From positions 1-45,324 of the forward strand of contig CACWWC010000012.1 of the NCBI GenBank assembly GCA_902764545.1: DNA of 45,324 bases. The letters run 5' to 3'. Origin of the DNA: an uncultured Erysipelotrichaceae bacterium (GTDB lineage Bacteria; Bacillota_I; Bacilli_A; RF39; UBA660). The notes under the pieces are model-generated. The model worked only from the letters and a program-made list of their open reading frames with translations. It did no database searches and was not told where the DNA came from. The translations under genes and the position numbers were made by a program. Of this stretch, positions 7,841-14,958 are shown in pieces; position 1 is the first letter of the stretch, and each line of letters starts with the position of its first letter.

Positions 7841-8468
7841 TAATATTAAAAAGAGCCACAAATTATTAATTGGCTCTTTCTTTATTTTTTTGGGAATATT
7901 ATTATTTTCAAAGGATTATTTATTAAAAATGAAGGATCAGGTTTACTCTAATATGAAAATTGCTATGTCTGATGTAGAAAATAATAATGTTAGTTCTAAT
8001 TCCGAAAATGATAGTATTCTGAGTACAGATAATACTACTGATGTTGAAAATAATAAATATACAATTGACTATAGTAAATATCTTGGGATATTAGAAATAC
8101 CTAAGATTTGGTTAAAAAGAGGATTTTATAACATAGATTCAAGATACAATAATATACAGTATAATGTTACAATGGTTAAAGGGTCAACTTTACCTGATGT
8201 TCCTAATGGAAATTTAATTTTAATGGCTCACTCTGGAGACTCTTATATATCTTATTTTGCGTATTTATATAAGTTGTCTATCGGTGATGATTGCTATGTT
8301 ACTTATAATGGGGTTGGATATCATTATCAAATTGTTGATATATATGATGTCAATAAAAATGGTGTTGTTTCTTTAAGAAGAAATAAAAGTAAAACGGTAT
8401 TAACTTTAATTACTTGTACTAAAGATAATGATTATTTACAAACAGTTTATATTGCAGAGTTAGTTTAA
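7809..8468 (+). CDS. Sortase, probably dedicated to the upstream surface protein
   Basis: Sortase transpeptidase of 219 residues. It has an N-terminal membrane anchor (~19-34), a charged linker, and a sortase barrel from ~90. H141 in LMAHSGDS and C203 in LITCTKDN form the expected His/Cys pair. The position of the usual catalytic arginine reads Gln (Q211 in YLQTVYIAEL), which may be a subfamily feature. The frame begins 32 bases inside the surface-protein gene. A terminator-like hairpin lies in its first codons. The ATG at 7930 would remove the anchor and is less likely. The enzyme should cleave SPDTG between Thr and Gly and attach the protein to the wall. Confidence 0.88.
   Translation: MRTQNQLKIFNNIKKSHKLLIGSFFIFLGILLFSKDYLLKMKDQVYSNMKIAMSDVENNNVSSNSENDSILSTDNTTDVENNKYTIDYSKYLGILEIPKIWLKRGFYNIDSRYNNIQYNVTMVKGSTLPDVPNGNLILMAHSGDSYISYFAYLYKLSIGDDCYVTYNGVGYHYQIVDIYDVNKNGVVSLRRNKSKTVLTLITCTKDNDYLQTVYIAELV
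7850..7891 (+). terminator. Terminator-like hairpin within the start of the sortase gene
   Basis: AAAGAGCCA at 7850-7858 pairs perfectly with TGGCTCTTT at 7871-7879, followed by C and a T-rich run to 7891. It lies 9 bases past the stop of the surface protein and inside the sortase frame. It probably acts as a partial terminator that lowers sortase expression relative to its substrate. Confidence 0.7.
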
Positions 8469-8483
8469 TAAAGAGGTGATACT

Positions 8484-9056
8484 ATGGAGATGTCTTTAAT
8501 AGATAAGATTTTTACGATTTTTAAATTTACATTTTCTTCTTTTCTTTCTATAGGGATGTTTACATTTTGTCTTCTACTATTATCTATTTTAATTGTTAAT
8601 TTAAAGAAAAATGATTTATTAATTCAGTTAATTGTTGTTTCTATATTTTTGGGGTTTATCCTTGGAACAGTTATTAGTTATACTACCTATGTTAAATCTT
8701 GCGTTGATTCTTTTACTAAACTAATTCTAAATTATATTTATTTTCCTTCAACTATTGTTTACTTTTTTATTATTATATTTGTTACAGTTATGATTTTATA
8801 TACAATTTTTGGTGATAAGATTCATTATTTTAAAAAGATATTTAATTTTGTTGTTTTTAGTATTATATATTATTTCTTTATGTCATTTATATCTTTAGCA
8901 ACGTATGATTCTGTTGATTTGCTTGATGTTGTTAAATTATATCAAAATAATACTATTTTATCTTTGGTTCAAATGAGTAATTTGTTATTAATTATTTGGT
9001 TTATAGTAACAGGATTTTATCATTTATACTTTTATTTGAAAAAAAAATATGATTAG
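8484..9056 (+). CDS. Unknown multi-pass membrane protein
   Basis: 190-residue hydrophobic protein with about five predicted membrane segments (roughly residues 17-37, 46-66, 84-107, 120-140 and 160-182). It has few charged residues apart from short Lys-rich loops, and no enzymatic motif is visible. The ribosome site AAGAGGTGAT stands 5 bases before the ATG, 15 bases after the sortase stop, so it belongs to the surface-protein/sortase operon. A role in display of the surface protein is possible by position only. The transcript ends in a bidirectional terminator shared with the convergent carboxypeptidase gene. Confidence 0.75.
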   Translation: MEMSLIDKIFTIFKFTFSSFLSIGMFTFCLLLLSILIVNLKKNDLLIQLIVVSIFLGFILGTVISYTTYVKSCVDSFTKLILNYIYFPSTIVYFFIIIFVTVMILYTIFGDKIHYFKKIFNFVVFSIIYYFFMSFISLATYDSVDLLDVVKLYQNNTILSLVQMSNLLLIIWFIVTGFYHLYFYLKKKYD

Positions 9057-9058
9057 GA

Positions 9059-9082
9059 AAAGACTGATTTTTATCAGTCTTT
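9059..9082. terminator. Bidirectional terminator between convergent genes
   Basis: A 10-bp perfect stem (AAAGACTGAT with ATCAGTCTTT), a 4-base loop, and A/T-runs on both sides. It overlaps the stop codon of the minus-strand carboxypeptidase, so it serves both convergent transcripts. Confidence 0.85.
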
Positions 9083-9934
9083 AATTTTTGTCGCATAATA
9101 TTCTTCAAAAGTAATATTATTTTCTTTAATATATTTTGCTGCTTCTTTTCCAACATATCTGTAGTGCCATGATTCATATTGATATCCTGTTTCTTCTTCT
9201 TTTCCTTTAGGAAATCTTAAGATAAAACCAAATTTGTATGCGTTTTCCTGCATCCATTTAAATTCTTCAGTTTTTTCAAAATTAGTATATGTTTCTTTTT
9301 GATTATATACATCTGTTGCGAGGCCTGTTTGATGTTCTGAGTAACCTGGTCTTGCGGAATATGCATCTGCTTCTTCTTTTCCATCTTGTTTAACATAGTT
9401 ATTGTATAGCGTTACTTGATATTGATAACTCCTATATGCTGACATGGCAATAATATTTAGATTGCTTTCTCTAGCTTTTTTTGACAATTCTTGAAATGCT
9501 TCTTTGGCTTCTTTTACTAGTTTTATTCCACCTTTTGAGTATTCTTTATCGATTTCTTCTAGATTATTTGGAACATAATTTTCATCTAGATAATAATATT
9601 TATTTACTAATATTTTACTTGTGTTTAGATTTTTTGCTTTTATTGTATATTCATATTTTTTTTGATCAAGGTTCATGTTAACATTCTTTATAATTTGTTT
9701 TGAATCCATACTTGGATTATTTTCTTGATATTTGATGTATCTTTCTAAATATTCATTGTTATAATAATCTATCTTTTTGATATTACTAATAAATGTTTCT
9801 TCTTTAGAAGTAGATTGATTACCATTACTTTGATTTTTATTATTTTTGGTAGGATTCAGTATTAATAAAACAATTAATAATATAATAATTATTATTAAGT
9901 ATGCTGTTTTTTTAATTTTTAATTTTTTTTTCAT
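9074..9934 (-). CDS. VanY-type D-alanyl-D-alanine carboxypeptidase (peptidase M15B)
   Basis: Membrane-anchored zinc peptidase of 286 residues that trims the terminal D-Ala from peptidoglycan stem peptides. It has an N-terminal anchor (~11-27) and a linker of ~120 residues with little recognisable structure. The M15B catalytic domain starts near 140. The signature SEHQTGLATD supplies ligands H201 and D208, and ESWH supplies base E254 and ligand H257. The ATG at 9934 is preferred because AAAGGAGAA stands just before it. A longer frame from 9961 would include that ribosome site. The gene is divergent from a DacF-type enzyme and shares a regulatory region with it, so two unrelated carboxypeptidases sit side by side. 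Confidence 0.9.
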   Translation of the reverse strand: MKKKLKIKKTAYLIIIIILLIVLLILNPTKNNKNQSNGNQSTSKEETFISNIKKIDYYNNEYLERYIKYQENNPSMDSKQIIKNVNMNLDQKKYEYTIKAKNLNTSKILVNKYYYLDENYVPNNLEEIDKEYSKGGIKLVKEAKEAFQELSKKARESNLNIIAMSAYRSYQYQVTLYNNYVKQDGKEEADAYSARPGYSEHQTGLATDVYNQKETYTNFEKTEEFKWMQENAYKFGFILRFPKGKEEETGYQYESWHYRYVGKEAAKYIKENNITFEEYYATKIKD

Positions 9935-9974
9935 ATTTTCTCCTTTATTATATATTATCATTATTTTCTTTGTT

Positions 9975-10003
9975 TTATGAATAAAATATTATTTTATTCA
10001 TAA
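9975..10003. repeat. Perfect inverted repeat in the vanY/dacF divergent region
   Basis: TTATGAATAAAAT at 9975-9987 is the exact reverse complement of 9991-10003, with a 3-base centre. It lies between the two divergent carboxypeptidase genes and is a candidate operator controlling either or both. Confidence 0.55.
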
Positions 10004-10021
10004 ATAACAATAGGAGGTTAT

Positions 10022-11161
10022 ATGAAAAAGAATATACTATTATTTTTATTTATTATATTATTTATTCCTTTAGGTGTTTATGCTGATGAGTTAATTCCAA
10101 ATGGCAAGAGTGGGATATTAATTGAAGCTAACAGTGGAAAAATAATATATCAGAAAGAAAAAGATATGAAATTAAGTATCGCTTCTTTAACTAAAATGGT
10201 TGGGCAAATAATAATACTTGAAGAGATTGAGTCTGGTAATATAAAATGGGATGATACAGTTACTGTCAGTCATAATGCTAGTAGTATGGGTGGTTCTCAA
10301 ATATATTTGGAGGATGGTGAGAAGATCTCCGTAGAGGATTTAATGAAGGGTATAAGTGTTGCGAGTGGTAATGATGCAATTGTTGCCATGGCTGAATATA
10401 TTAGTGGTAGTGAGGAAAAGTTTGTTAAAAGGATGAATAATATTGCTAAAAAATTAAAATTAAAAAATACTCATTTTGTGAATTGTACAGGTTTAGATGA
10501 GGACAAACATTATTCAAGTAGTTATGATGTTGCTTTGGTTGCTCGTGAATTAGTGGTTAATCATCCTGAAATAATACGTTTTTCATCAATTTATGAGGAT
10601 TATTTGAGAAATAATACAGATCGTAAGTTTTGGTTAGTAAATACAAATAAACTTATAAATTTTTATGATGGTGCTGATGGTCTTAAGACTGGACATACTG
10701 ATAACGCTGGATACTGTTTGGCCGCAACAGCTATAAGAGGTAATCTAAGATTAATTGGTGTAGTACTAGGCGAAAATGATAGTAAAGTTAGAAATAAAGA
10801 AGTAATGGAATTACTTGATTATGGTTTTAATAATACAAAACTAAATTGTTTGATGAAGAAGGGAAAAGTTATTGATAATATTTCCTTTGACAAGTCAGAT
10901 ATGAATAGTGCAAATGTTATTTTATCTAAAGATTTATGTGTATTAGAAGATAAAGTTGATAAAAATAAATATTCATATAGTGTCAAAATAAATGAGTATA
11001 ATCTTCCATTAAGAAAAGACGATTATGTAGGTAAAATATACGTAAAGATGAATGATAAAGTTATTAGTAGTGAGAATTTATCTATTGATAGAGATGTTAA
11101 TAAATTAAGTGTTTTTAATTATATATTGAAAAATATTAGGGGTTTACTATTTGGTATATAA
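10022..11161 (+). CDS. dacF: D-alanyl-D-alanine carboxypeptidase, DacF/PBP5 type (peptidase S11)
   Basis: Penicillin-binding protein of low molecular mass, 379 residues. A signal peptide ends near VYA (residue 21). All three active-site motifs are present: SLTK (S55, K58), SGN (115-117) and KTG (222-224). The ~80-residue C-terminal region after 270 is the usual beta domain, followed by a hydrophobic/amphipathic stretch for membrane attachment. The enzyme removes terminal D-Ala from pentapeptides. DacF, DacA and DacB homologues are hard to separate by eye; in spore formers DacF acts in the forespore. The ATG follows AATAGGAGGTTAT. The next gene has its own promoter only a few bases after the stop. 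Confidence 0.9.
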   Translation: MKKNILLFLFIILFIPLGVYADELIPNGKSGILIEANSGKIIYQKEKDMKLSIASLTKMVGQIIILEEIESGNIKWDDTVTVSHNASSMGGSQIYLEDGEKISVEDLMKGISVASGNDAIVAMAEYISGSEEKFVKRMNNIAKKLKLKNTHFVNCTGLDEDKHYSSSYDVALVARELVVNHPEIIRFSSIYEDYLRNNTDRKFWLVNTNKLINFYDGADGLKTGHTDNAGYCLAATAIRGNLRLIGVVLGENDSKVRNKEVMELLDYGFNNTKLNCLMKKGKVIDNISFDKSDMNSANVILSKDLCVLEDKVDKNKYSYSVKINEYNLPLRKDDYVGKIYVKMNDKVISSENLSIDRDVNKLSVFNYILKNIRGLLFGI

Positions 11162-11164
11162 AAA

Positions 11165-11193
11165 TTGTTATAATGTTATAAATATGATATAAT
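11165..11193 (+). promoter_or_regulatory. Sigma-A promoter
   Basis: TTGTTA at 11165-11170 and TATAAT at 11188-11193 are 17 bases apart and drive the SGNH-fold protein gene. The distance from the -10 box to the start codon is 25 bases. Confidence 0.6.
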
Positions 11194-11218
11194 TATAATG
11201 TTAAGAGAGGTTGGTTTT

Positions 11219-12205
11219 ATGGCAGTAAGAAATAGTAGACCTTATAATTCACCTAAGAGAACTACTAAAAATAATACTTTTAAAAATAATAAAAATATAT
11301 CTAAAACTAAGAATAAAGATTTTGATGTGACAACTAGAATAAGGGTTGATGAGGTTAGACTTAATGATTCTGAGAGTTTAGATACTAGTTTTTTAGAAGG
11401 ACGTGTAGAAAAGAAAGTAAAGAATAATAGTGGTAAGGTAAAAGAAAAGATTTTGAAAGATAAAAATATTGTTGATGAGACGAAGGAAATACGAAAAAAA
11501 AGAATATTTTTTGGAATAACTTCTTTAGCTATTTTTATTATTATTGTGTTTTTGTTTGTTTTTTATTTTGATAAAATAGTTAATGTCTTTAAAGATGATT
11601 CAAAAGATAAGAATATTACTGTGGAAAGTAGTAAAAAGCAAGAAAAAGTAATAGATGATAATTATTTATTTATTGGAGGTTTTTACACCGATAAGTTTGA
11701 TTTTGATAAGTTCGATTTAGATTATCATTATGTAAAGGTATCTGATAATAATATGGATACAGCTGATGTTTTGGATGATATGAAGTCAAAGATATATGAT
11801 TATAATCCTTCCATTATATTTATTGAACTAGGTATAAATGATTTAGATAGTGGAATGGATAGTAAAGATATTATTAAAAATATAAAGTCCATTATTGATA
11901 AAATAAAAGAAAATAGACCTTATGCAAGGATTTGTATTGAATCATTATATCCTATTAATACAAGCGTTGATGACTTTGATAACGAGATTTTAAGTGATGA
12001 AATTAATAATAGTAAAATAGTGTCTTTTAATAAGCAGTTAAAAGATCTTACAGAAAAAAATGATGTTATTTATTTAGATATGTTTTCTATGCTTGAAAAA
12101 GGTGGAAAATTGGATTCTGAATATACAGATAATGGCATATATTTAAATGATGATGGATATAAGCAAATATTGAAATTGGTTAATAATGAGATTGATAAAG
12201 ATTAG
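11219..12205 (+). CDS. Membrane-anchored SGNH-fold protein with degenerate active site
   Basis: 328-residue type II membrane protein. Residues 1-93 are polar, basic and probably disordered in the cytoplasm. A membrane segment spans ~95-117. The outer domain (~145-328) follows the SGNH/GDSL hydrolase order. Block I reads FIGGFYTD where GDS is expected, so the nucleophile serine is Phe155. Block III is kept as ELGINDL (G205, N207). Block V reads NGIYLNDDGY where DGxH is expected, so Asp and His are replaced by Asn305 and Tyr308. The fold assignment is moderate; if right, this is a non-catalytic relative, perhaps a wall-binding protein. The start at 11219 follows AGAGGTTGG; an upstream ATG at 11198 lacks a site. 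Confidence 0.75.
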   Translation: MAVRNSRPYNSPKRTTKNNTFKNNKNISKTKNKDFDVTTRIRVDEVRLNDSESLDTSFLEGRVEKKVKNNSGKVKEKILKDKNIVDETKEIRKKRIFFGITSLAIFIIIVFLFVFYFDKIVNVFKDDSKDKNITVESSKKQEKVIDDNYLFIGGFYTDKFDFDKFDLDYHYVKVSDNNMDTADVLDDMKSKIYDYNPSIIFIELGINDLDSGMDSKDIIKNIKSIIDKIKENRPYARICIESLYPINTSVDDFDNEILSDEINNSKIVSFNKQLKDLTEKNDVIYLDMFSMLEKGGKLDSEYTDNGIYLNDDGYKQILKLVNNEIDKD

Positions 12206-12238
12206 ATTTAATTATAAAGTTCTAATCTTTTATTTTTT
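12197..12238 (+). terminator. Rho-independent terminator
   Basis: AAAGATTAGA pairs with TCTAATCTTT (10 bp) across a 14-base loop, then a T-rich run. It overlaps the stop codon of the SGNH-fold gene. Confidence 0.75.
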
Positions 12239-12270
12239 GCATATTATAGATTAGAAAGCGAGGAATAAAT

Positions 12271-12531
12271 ATGGAAATTTTAAAAGTTAGTAGTAAATCT
12301 AATCCAAATAGTGTTGCGGGGGCAATTGCTAATGTATTTAGAGAAAAAGGTAATGTAGAGATTCAAGCTGTTGGGGCTGGTGCATTAAATCAAGCAATAA
12401 AGTCTATCGCTATTGCAAGGGGTTTTGTTGCCCCTACGGGTGTTAATTTAGTTTGTATACCTGCATTTCAGGATATAACAATTGATAATGAAGAGAGAAC
12501 AGCAATTAAAATTATTGTAGAAGCTAAGTAG
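12271..12531 (+). CDS. spoVS: Stage V sporulation protein S (SpoVS)
   Basis: 86-residue SpoVS, nearly collinear with the Bacillus protein. It starts MEILKVSSKSNPNSVAGAI and keeps the conserved GAGALNQAIKSIAIARGFV and EERTAIKIIVE segments. SpoVS is a small Alba-like nucleic-acid-binding protein needed for late sporulation and coat assembly in Bacillus. It also occurs in some non-sporulating bacteria, so alone it does not prove sporulation. Together with the CotE homologue at 31249 it supports a spore-forming lineage. It is a single-gene unit between a terminator and the next promoter. The ribosome site is AGCGAGGAAT. Confidence 0.95.
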   Translation: MEILKVSSKSNPNSVAGAIANVFREKGNVEIQAVGAGALNQAIKSIAIARGFVAPTGVNLVCIPAFQDITIDNEERTAIKIIVEAK

Positions 12532-12564
12532 TCTCTTTTTCATTATTTTTATAAAAAAAACTAC

Positions 12565-12592
12565 TTGATTTTTATTTTGCTTGTTATATAAT
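12565..12592 (+). promoter_or_regulatory. Sigma-A promoter
   Basis: TTGATT at 12565-12570 and TATAAT at 12587-12592 are 16 bases apart, upstream of the PH-domain membrane protein gene. Confidence 0.6.
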
Positions 12593-12625
12593 TAATTTAT
12601 AAAAAGTAGAAAGGTAGTGTGTTGT

Positions 12626-13564
12626 ATGAACAAAGAAACTTCTGGTGTAGATACAAAAGAAATTAATGAGAAGGAGATGAAGGATGATAAAAAGAAAGAT
12701 GCTTTGGTAACATCTAGAATATTATTTATATCTGTCTTAGATAAGATTTATATTGTATGTTTATTGTTATCTTTAATTCTTGCTACTTACAGTAATTTTG
12801 CTGGAGATATGTCAAGTGTTTCATATGGATTTTTCCGTAGACTATTGGGTGAGTTATTTATCGTAGTTGGAGTAGTAATTGGTTACTTTTTATGTAACTG
12901 GTTTTATAAATGTTATGCGAAGACTATGTTATGTGTAACTGATAAGGAAATATATAAGGAAAAATATTTACCATTCCAAAGAATGGAAACAACTATTCCA
13001 CTTAATAGGATTACTTCTATTACAGCATTTAAACATTTATGGATATTTAGAGGTTTAATCATTTTTCAATATCATCGTTTTCCAATGATATTCTTTACAT
13101 GGAATAATCAAGAGTTTAAAGATAAAGTTGAAGAGTTATTAGTTGAAGATAGTACTAAAGTTAATAATCAATTTGAATCAAAGAATATTATTAATAAAAA
13201 TCAATATAAGTATGTTGGAATCCTTGGTATCGTATTAGTTGGTATTATTGTTATTCTTGGAATTATAAGACTATTTGGTTTTATGTTTAGTGAAGAAAGA
13301 CAAATTCCTGCTAACTATGCCTATAAGGATTATTCAATTAATTTGAAAAATGATGGAACTTGTGACTTAAATATTAACTCATATGATATTACTGCATGTG
13401 ATTGGCATTATGATTCTGATAGTAAAGAAGTAGTTATTGACTATAAATACAAATATAATGGTTATTACTCATATTACTATTCAAGTGATTATCAAAGTAG
13501 TTTAAGAGCAAAATATGAAGATAAAAATTTAATTTATGACAATAAGACTTTTGAAAGAGACTAA
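12626..13564 (+). CDS. Membrane protein with bacterial PH (bPH2-like) domain
   Basis: 312-residue protein. A charged N-terminus precedes two membrane segments (~45-60 and ~70-95). The next part (~100-175, starting LCVTDKEIYKEKYLPF) has the pattern of a bacterial pleckstrin-homology domain: a short strand with T-D-x-E-I, then IPLNRITSI, as in YdbT/YvbH-like proteins. A third membrane segment (~195-220) is followed by a Tyr/Asn/Asp-rich extracytoplasmic tail. The ATG at 12626 is chosen over GTG 12617 because AAAGG lies too close to the GTG. Function unknown; PH-type domains often mediate membrane or partner binding. It ends in a strong palindromic terminator and appears monocistronic. Confidence 0.7.
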   Translation: MNKETSGVDTKEINEKEMKDDKKKDALVTSRILFISVLDKIYIVCLLLSLILATYSNFAGDMSSVSYGFFRRLLGELFIVVGVVIGYFLCNWFYKCYAKTMLCVTDKEIYKEKYLPFQRMETTIPLNRITSITAFKHLWIFRGLIIFQYHRFPMIFFTWNNQEFKDKVEELLVEDSTKVNNQFESKNIINKNQYKYVGILGIVLVGIIVILGIIRLFGFMFSEERQIPANYAYKDYSINLKNDGTCDLNINSYDITACDWHYDSDSKEVVIDYKYKYNGYYSYYYSSDYQSSLRAKYEDKNLIYDNKTFERD

Positions 13565-13577
13565 TTAGTCTCTTTTT
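13554..13577 (+). terminator. Rho-independent terminator
   Basis: AAAGAGAC and GTCTCTTT surround TAATTA, which holds the stop codon, and a T-run follows. The central 18 bases are a perfect palindrome. Confidence 0.85.
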
Positions 13578-13582
13578 AACTG

Positions 13583-13611
13583 TTGTTTTTTTTATAAAAT
13601 TAATCTATAAT
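13583..13611 (+). promoter_or_regulatory. Sigma-A promoter
   Basis: TTGTTT at 13583-13588 and TATAAT at 13606-13611 are 17 bases apart, 22 bases before the zinc-ribbon membrane protein. Confidence 0.6.
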
Positions 13612-13633
13612 TTATTATAATAGGAGGAGAATT

Positions 13634-14425
13634 ATGAATAATGATGATTATACAATTATCTGTTCAAGATGTGGTAGTGAAATGAAAATCAGTTCTAGAT
13701 GTTGTATGAAGTGTGGTAGTTTAAATCCTGAACACCCAGACAATAAGGGATATGAAAAGTATTTTAATAAAAATAAGAATAGTACTTATAGTGTTGGAGA
13801 TGGTAAAAAGATATATTCGGGGAAAACAAATAGTAATGTTGTTAGTATTAATAGTGAAAATATAGGTAGCTCTAGGTTATGTTTTTTCTTAAATTTTTTA
13901 TTGTATGTGGGATCTATTATTTTAATTAGTTACTACTTTTATGTTAATAATAATTCAAATTTTGATGGTATTATTAATTCAGATTTATATGTCTATCTCA
14001 TTAGTATATCAGTATTCTTTATTATTTTTTATTCATATCAGTTACTATTTATGTGTTTAGATAGGAAATGGTGGTATTCATTGATACCTGTTTATAATAA
14101 TATGGTTTTATGTAAATGTATATTTAATAAAAAATGGTTGGGGCTAGTCATGTTAGTTCCAATTGTTGGACAAATATTAGGATTAGTTCTATTATATAAA
14201 TTAGCAAGGTCATTTAAATGTAGTTGGGTGTTAATGATACTTTTTCCATTTGTTATGATACCTGTTGTTGTTTATGGTGGATATAGTTATAATGATACTA
14301 TTTATGTAAATAATGAAAAATTCTATGTAGAAAAAAGTTATAAAAGGAAAAAAATGTTTCTTAGAGTTTGTATGATAGTTATTATAATAGGTATTGTTCT
14401 TAGGGGATTATACTTATTTTCATAG
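13634..14425 (+). CDS. Zinc-ribbon membrane protein, DUF5684-like
   Basis: 263 residues. Two CxxC pairs near the N-terminus (CSRCG and CMKCG) form a zinc ribbon. A polar linker and four to five membrane segments follow. The pattern W-Y-S-L-I-P-V-Y-N-N around residue 142, then a stretch ending in VPIVGQILGLVLLYKLA, resembles the DUF5684 family of signal-peptidase-associated or uncharacterised membrane proteins. No catalytic residues are recognised. The ribosome site TAGGAGGAG is strong. No terminator is seen, but the T-box promoter follows within 10 bases, so the downstream genes are not dependent on this transcript. Confidence 0.75.
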   Translation: MNNDDYTIICSRCGSEMKISSRCCMKCGSLNPEHPDNKGYEKYFNKNKNSTYSVGDGKKIYSGKTNSNVVSINSENIGSSRLCFFLNFLLYVGSIILISYYFYVNNNSNFDGIINSDLYVYLISISVFFIIFYSYQLLFMCLDRKWWYSLIPVYNNMVLCKCIFNKKWLGLVMLVPIVGQILGLVLLYKLARSFKCSWVLMILFPFVMIPVVVYGGYSYNDTIYVNNEKFYVEKSYKRKKMFLRVCMIVIIIGIVLRGLYLFS

Positions 14426-14433
14426 TAAATGGC

Positions 14434-14462
14434 TTGAAAAATATGTATAAATCAATTATAAT
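14434..14462 (+). promoter_or_regulatory. Sigma-A promoter of the T-box/serS operon
   Basis: TTGAAA at 14434-14439 and a perfect TATAAT at 14457-14462 are 17 bases apart. It lies immediately upstream of the T-box leader. Confidence 0.75.
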
Positions 14463-14469
14463 GAAATCA

Positions 14470-14662
14470 AGTCGATAATTAGAACTAATAATAAGTATAT
14501 CTAATTTAAGAGAATTCGTGGGTGGTGAGAACGATATTGGATGCTTATTTATCTACTCTATAGATGGGTTTAATAAACTCCGGGTTAACCGTTATCTAAA
14601 TAAAGTAAATTAAGGATGGTACCGTGCTTTTTGCACTCCTTTGGTACTATTCTTTTTCTTTT
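14470..14662 (+). promoter_or_regulatory. T-box leader, probably sensing uncharged tRNA-Ser
   Basis: The leader carries the stem I landmark GGTGAGAACGA (from ~14521). It also has the conserved T-box AAGGATGGTACCGTG (14612-14626), whose TGG-ACC part pairs with the tRNA acceptor end. A competing terminator follows: ATGGTACC-GTGC pairs with GCAC and GGTACTAT, then a T-rich run to 14662. The likely specifier triplet is TCC (14579-14581) in AACTCCGGG, a serine codon that agrees with the downstream serS. Uncharged tRNA-Ser would favour antitermination and expression of both following genes. The specifier assignment is by eye. Confidence 0.88.
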
Positions 14663-14693
14663 ATTGGCTAGTTTAGTAAAGAAGGTGATTTAG

Positions 14694-14945
14694 TTGAGAA
14701 AGGTTAAAGTAAATACTGTTTATAGACATTTCAAAGGTTTTAAGGCATATGTAATAACATTGGCAAAACACAGTGAAACTCTTGAAGATATGGTTATATA
14801 TGTATGTAATAGTGATGGCGTTGATGGGAATGTTGATCATCAAGATGGGATTTATGCTAGACCTCTTTCGATGTTTCTGTCGGAAGTAGATCATGAAAAA
14901 TATCCGGATGTTAAGCAAAAATATAGGTTTGAGGAAATAAAATAG
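14694..14945 (+). CDS. DUF1653 family protein
   Basis: 83-residue protein starting at TTG 14694 after GAAGGTGATT. It contains the family pattern VYRHFKGFKAYVI, HSETLEDMVIYVC and ARPLSMFLSEVD. DUF1653 proteins are small, beta-rich and uncharacterised, and are widespread in bacteria. Its position between the T-box and serS puts it under serine-tRNA control, which is notable for a protein without a known link to translation. The stop is 13 bases before serS. Confidence 0.88.
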   Translation: MRKVKVNTVYRHFKGFKAYVITLAKHSETLEDMVIYVCNSDGVDGNVDHQDGIYARPLSMFLSEVDHEKYPDVKQKYRFEEIK

Positions 14946-14958
14946 AAAGGAGATTTAT

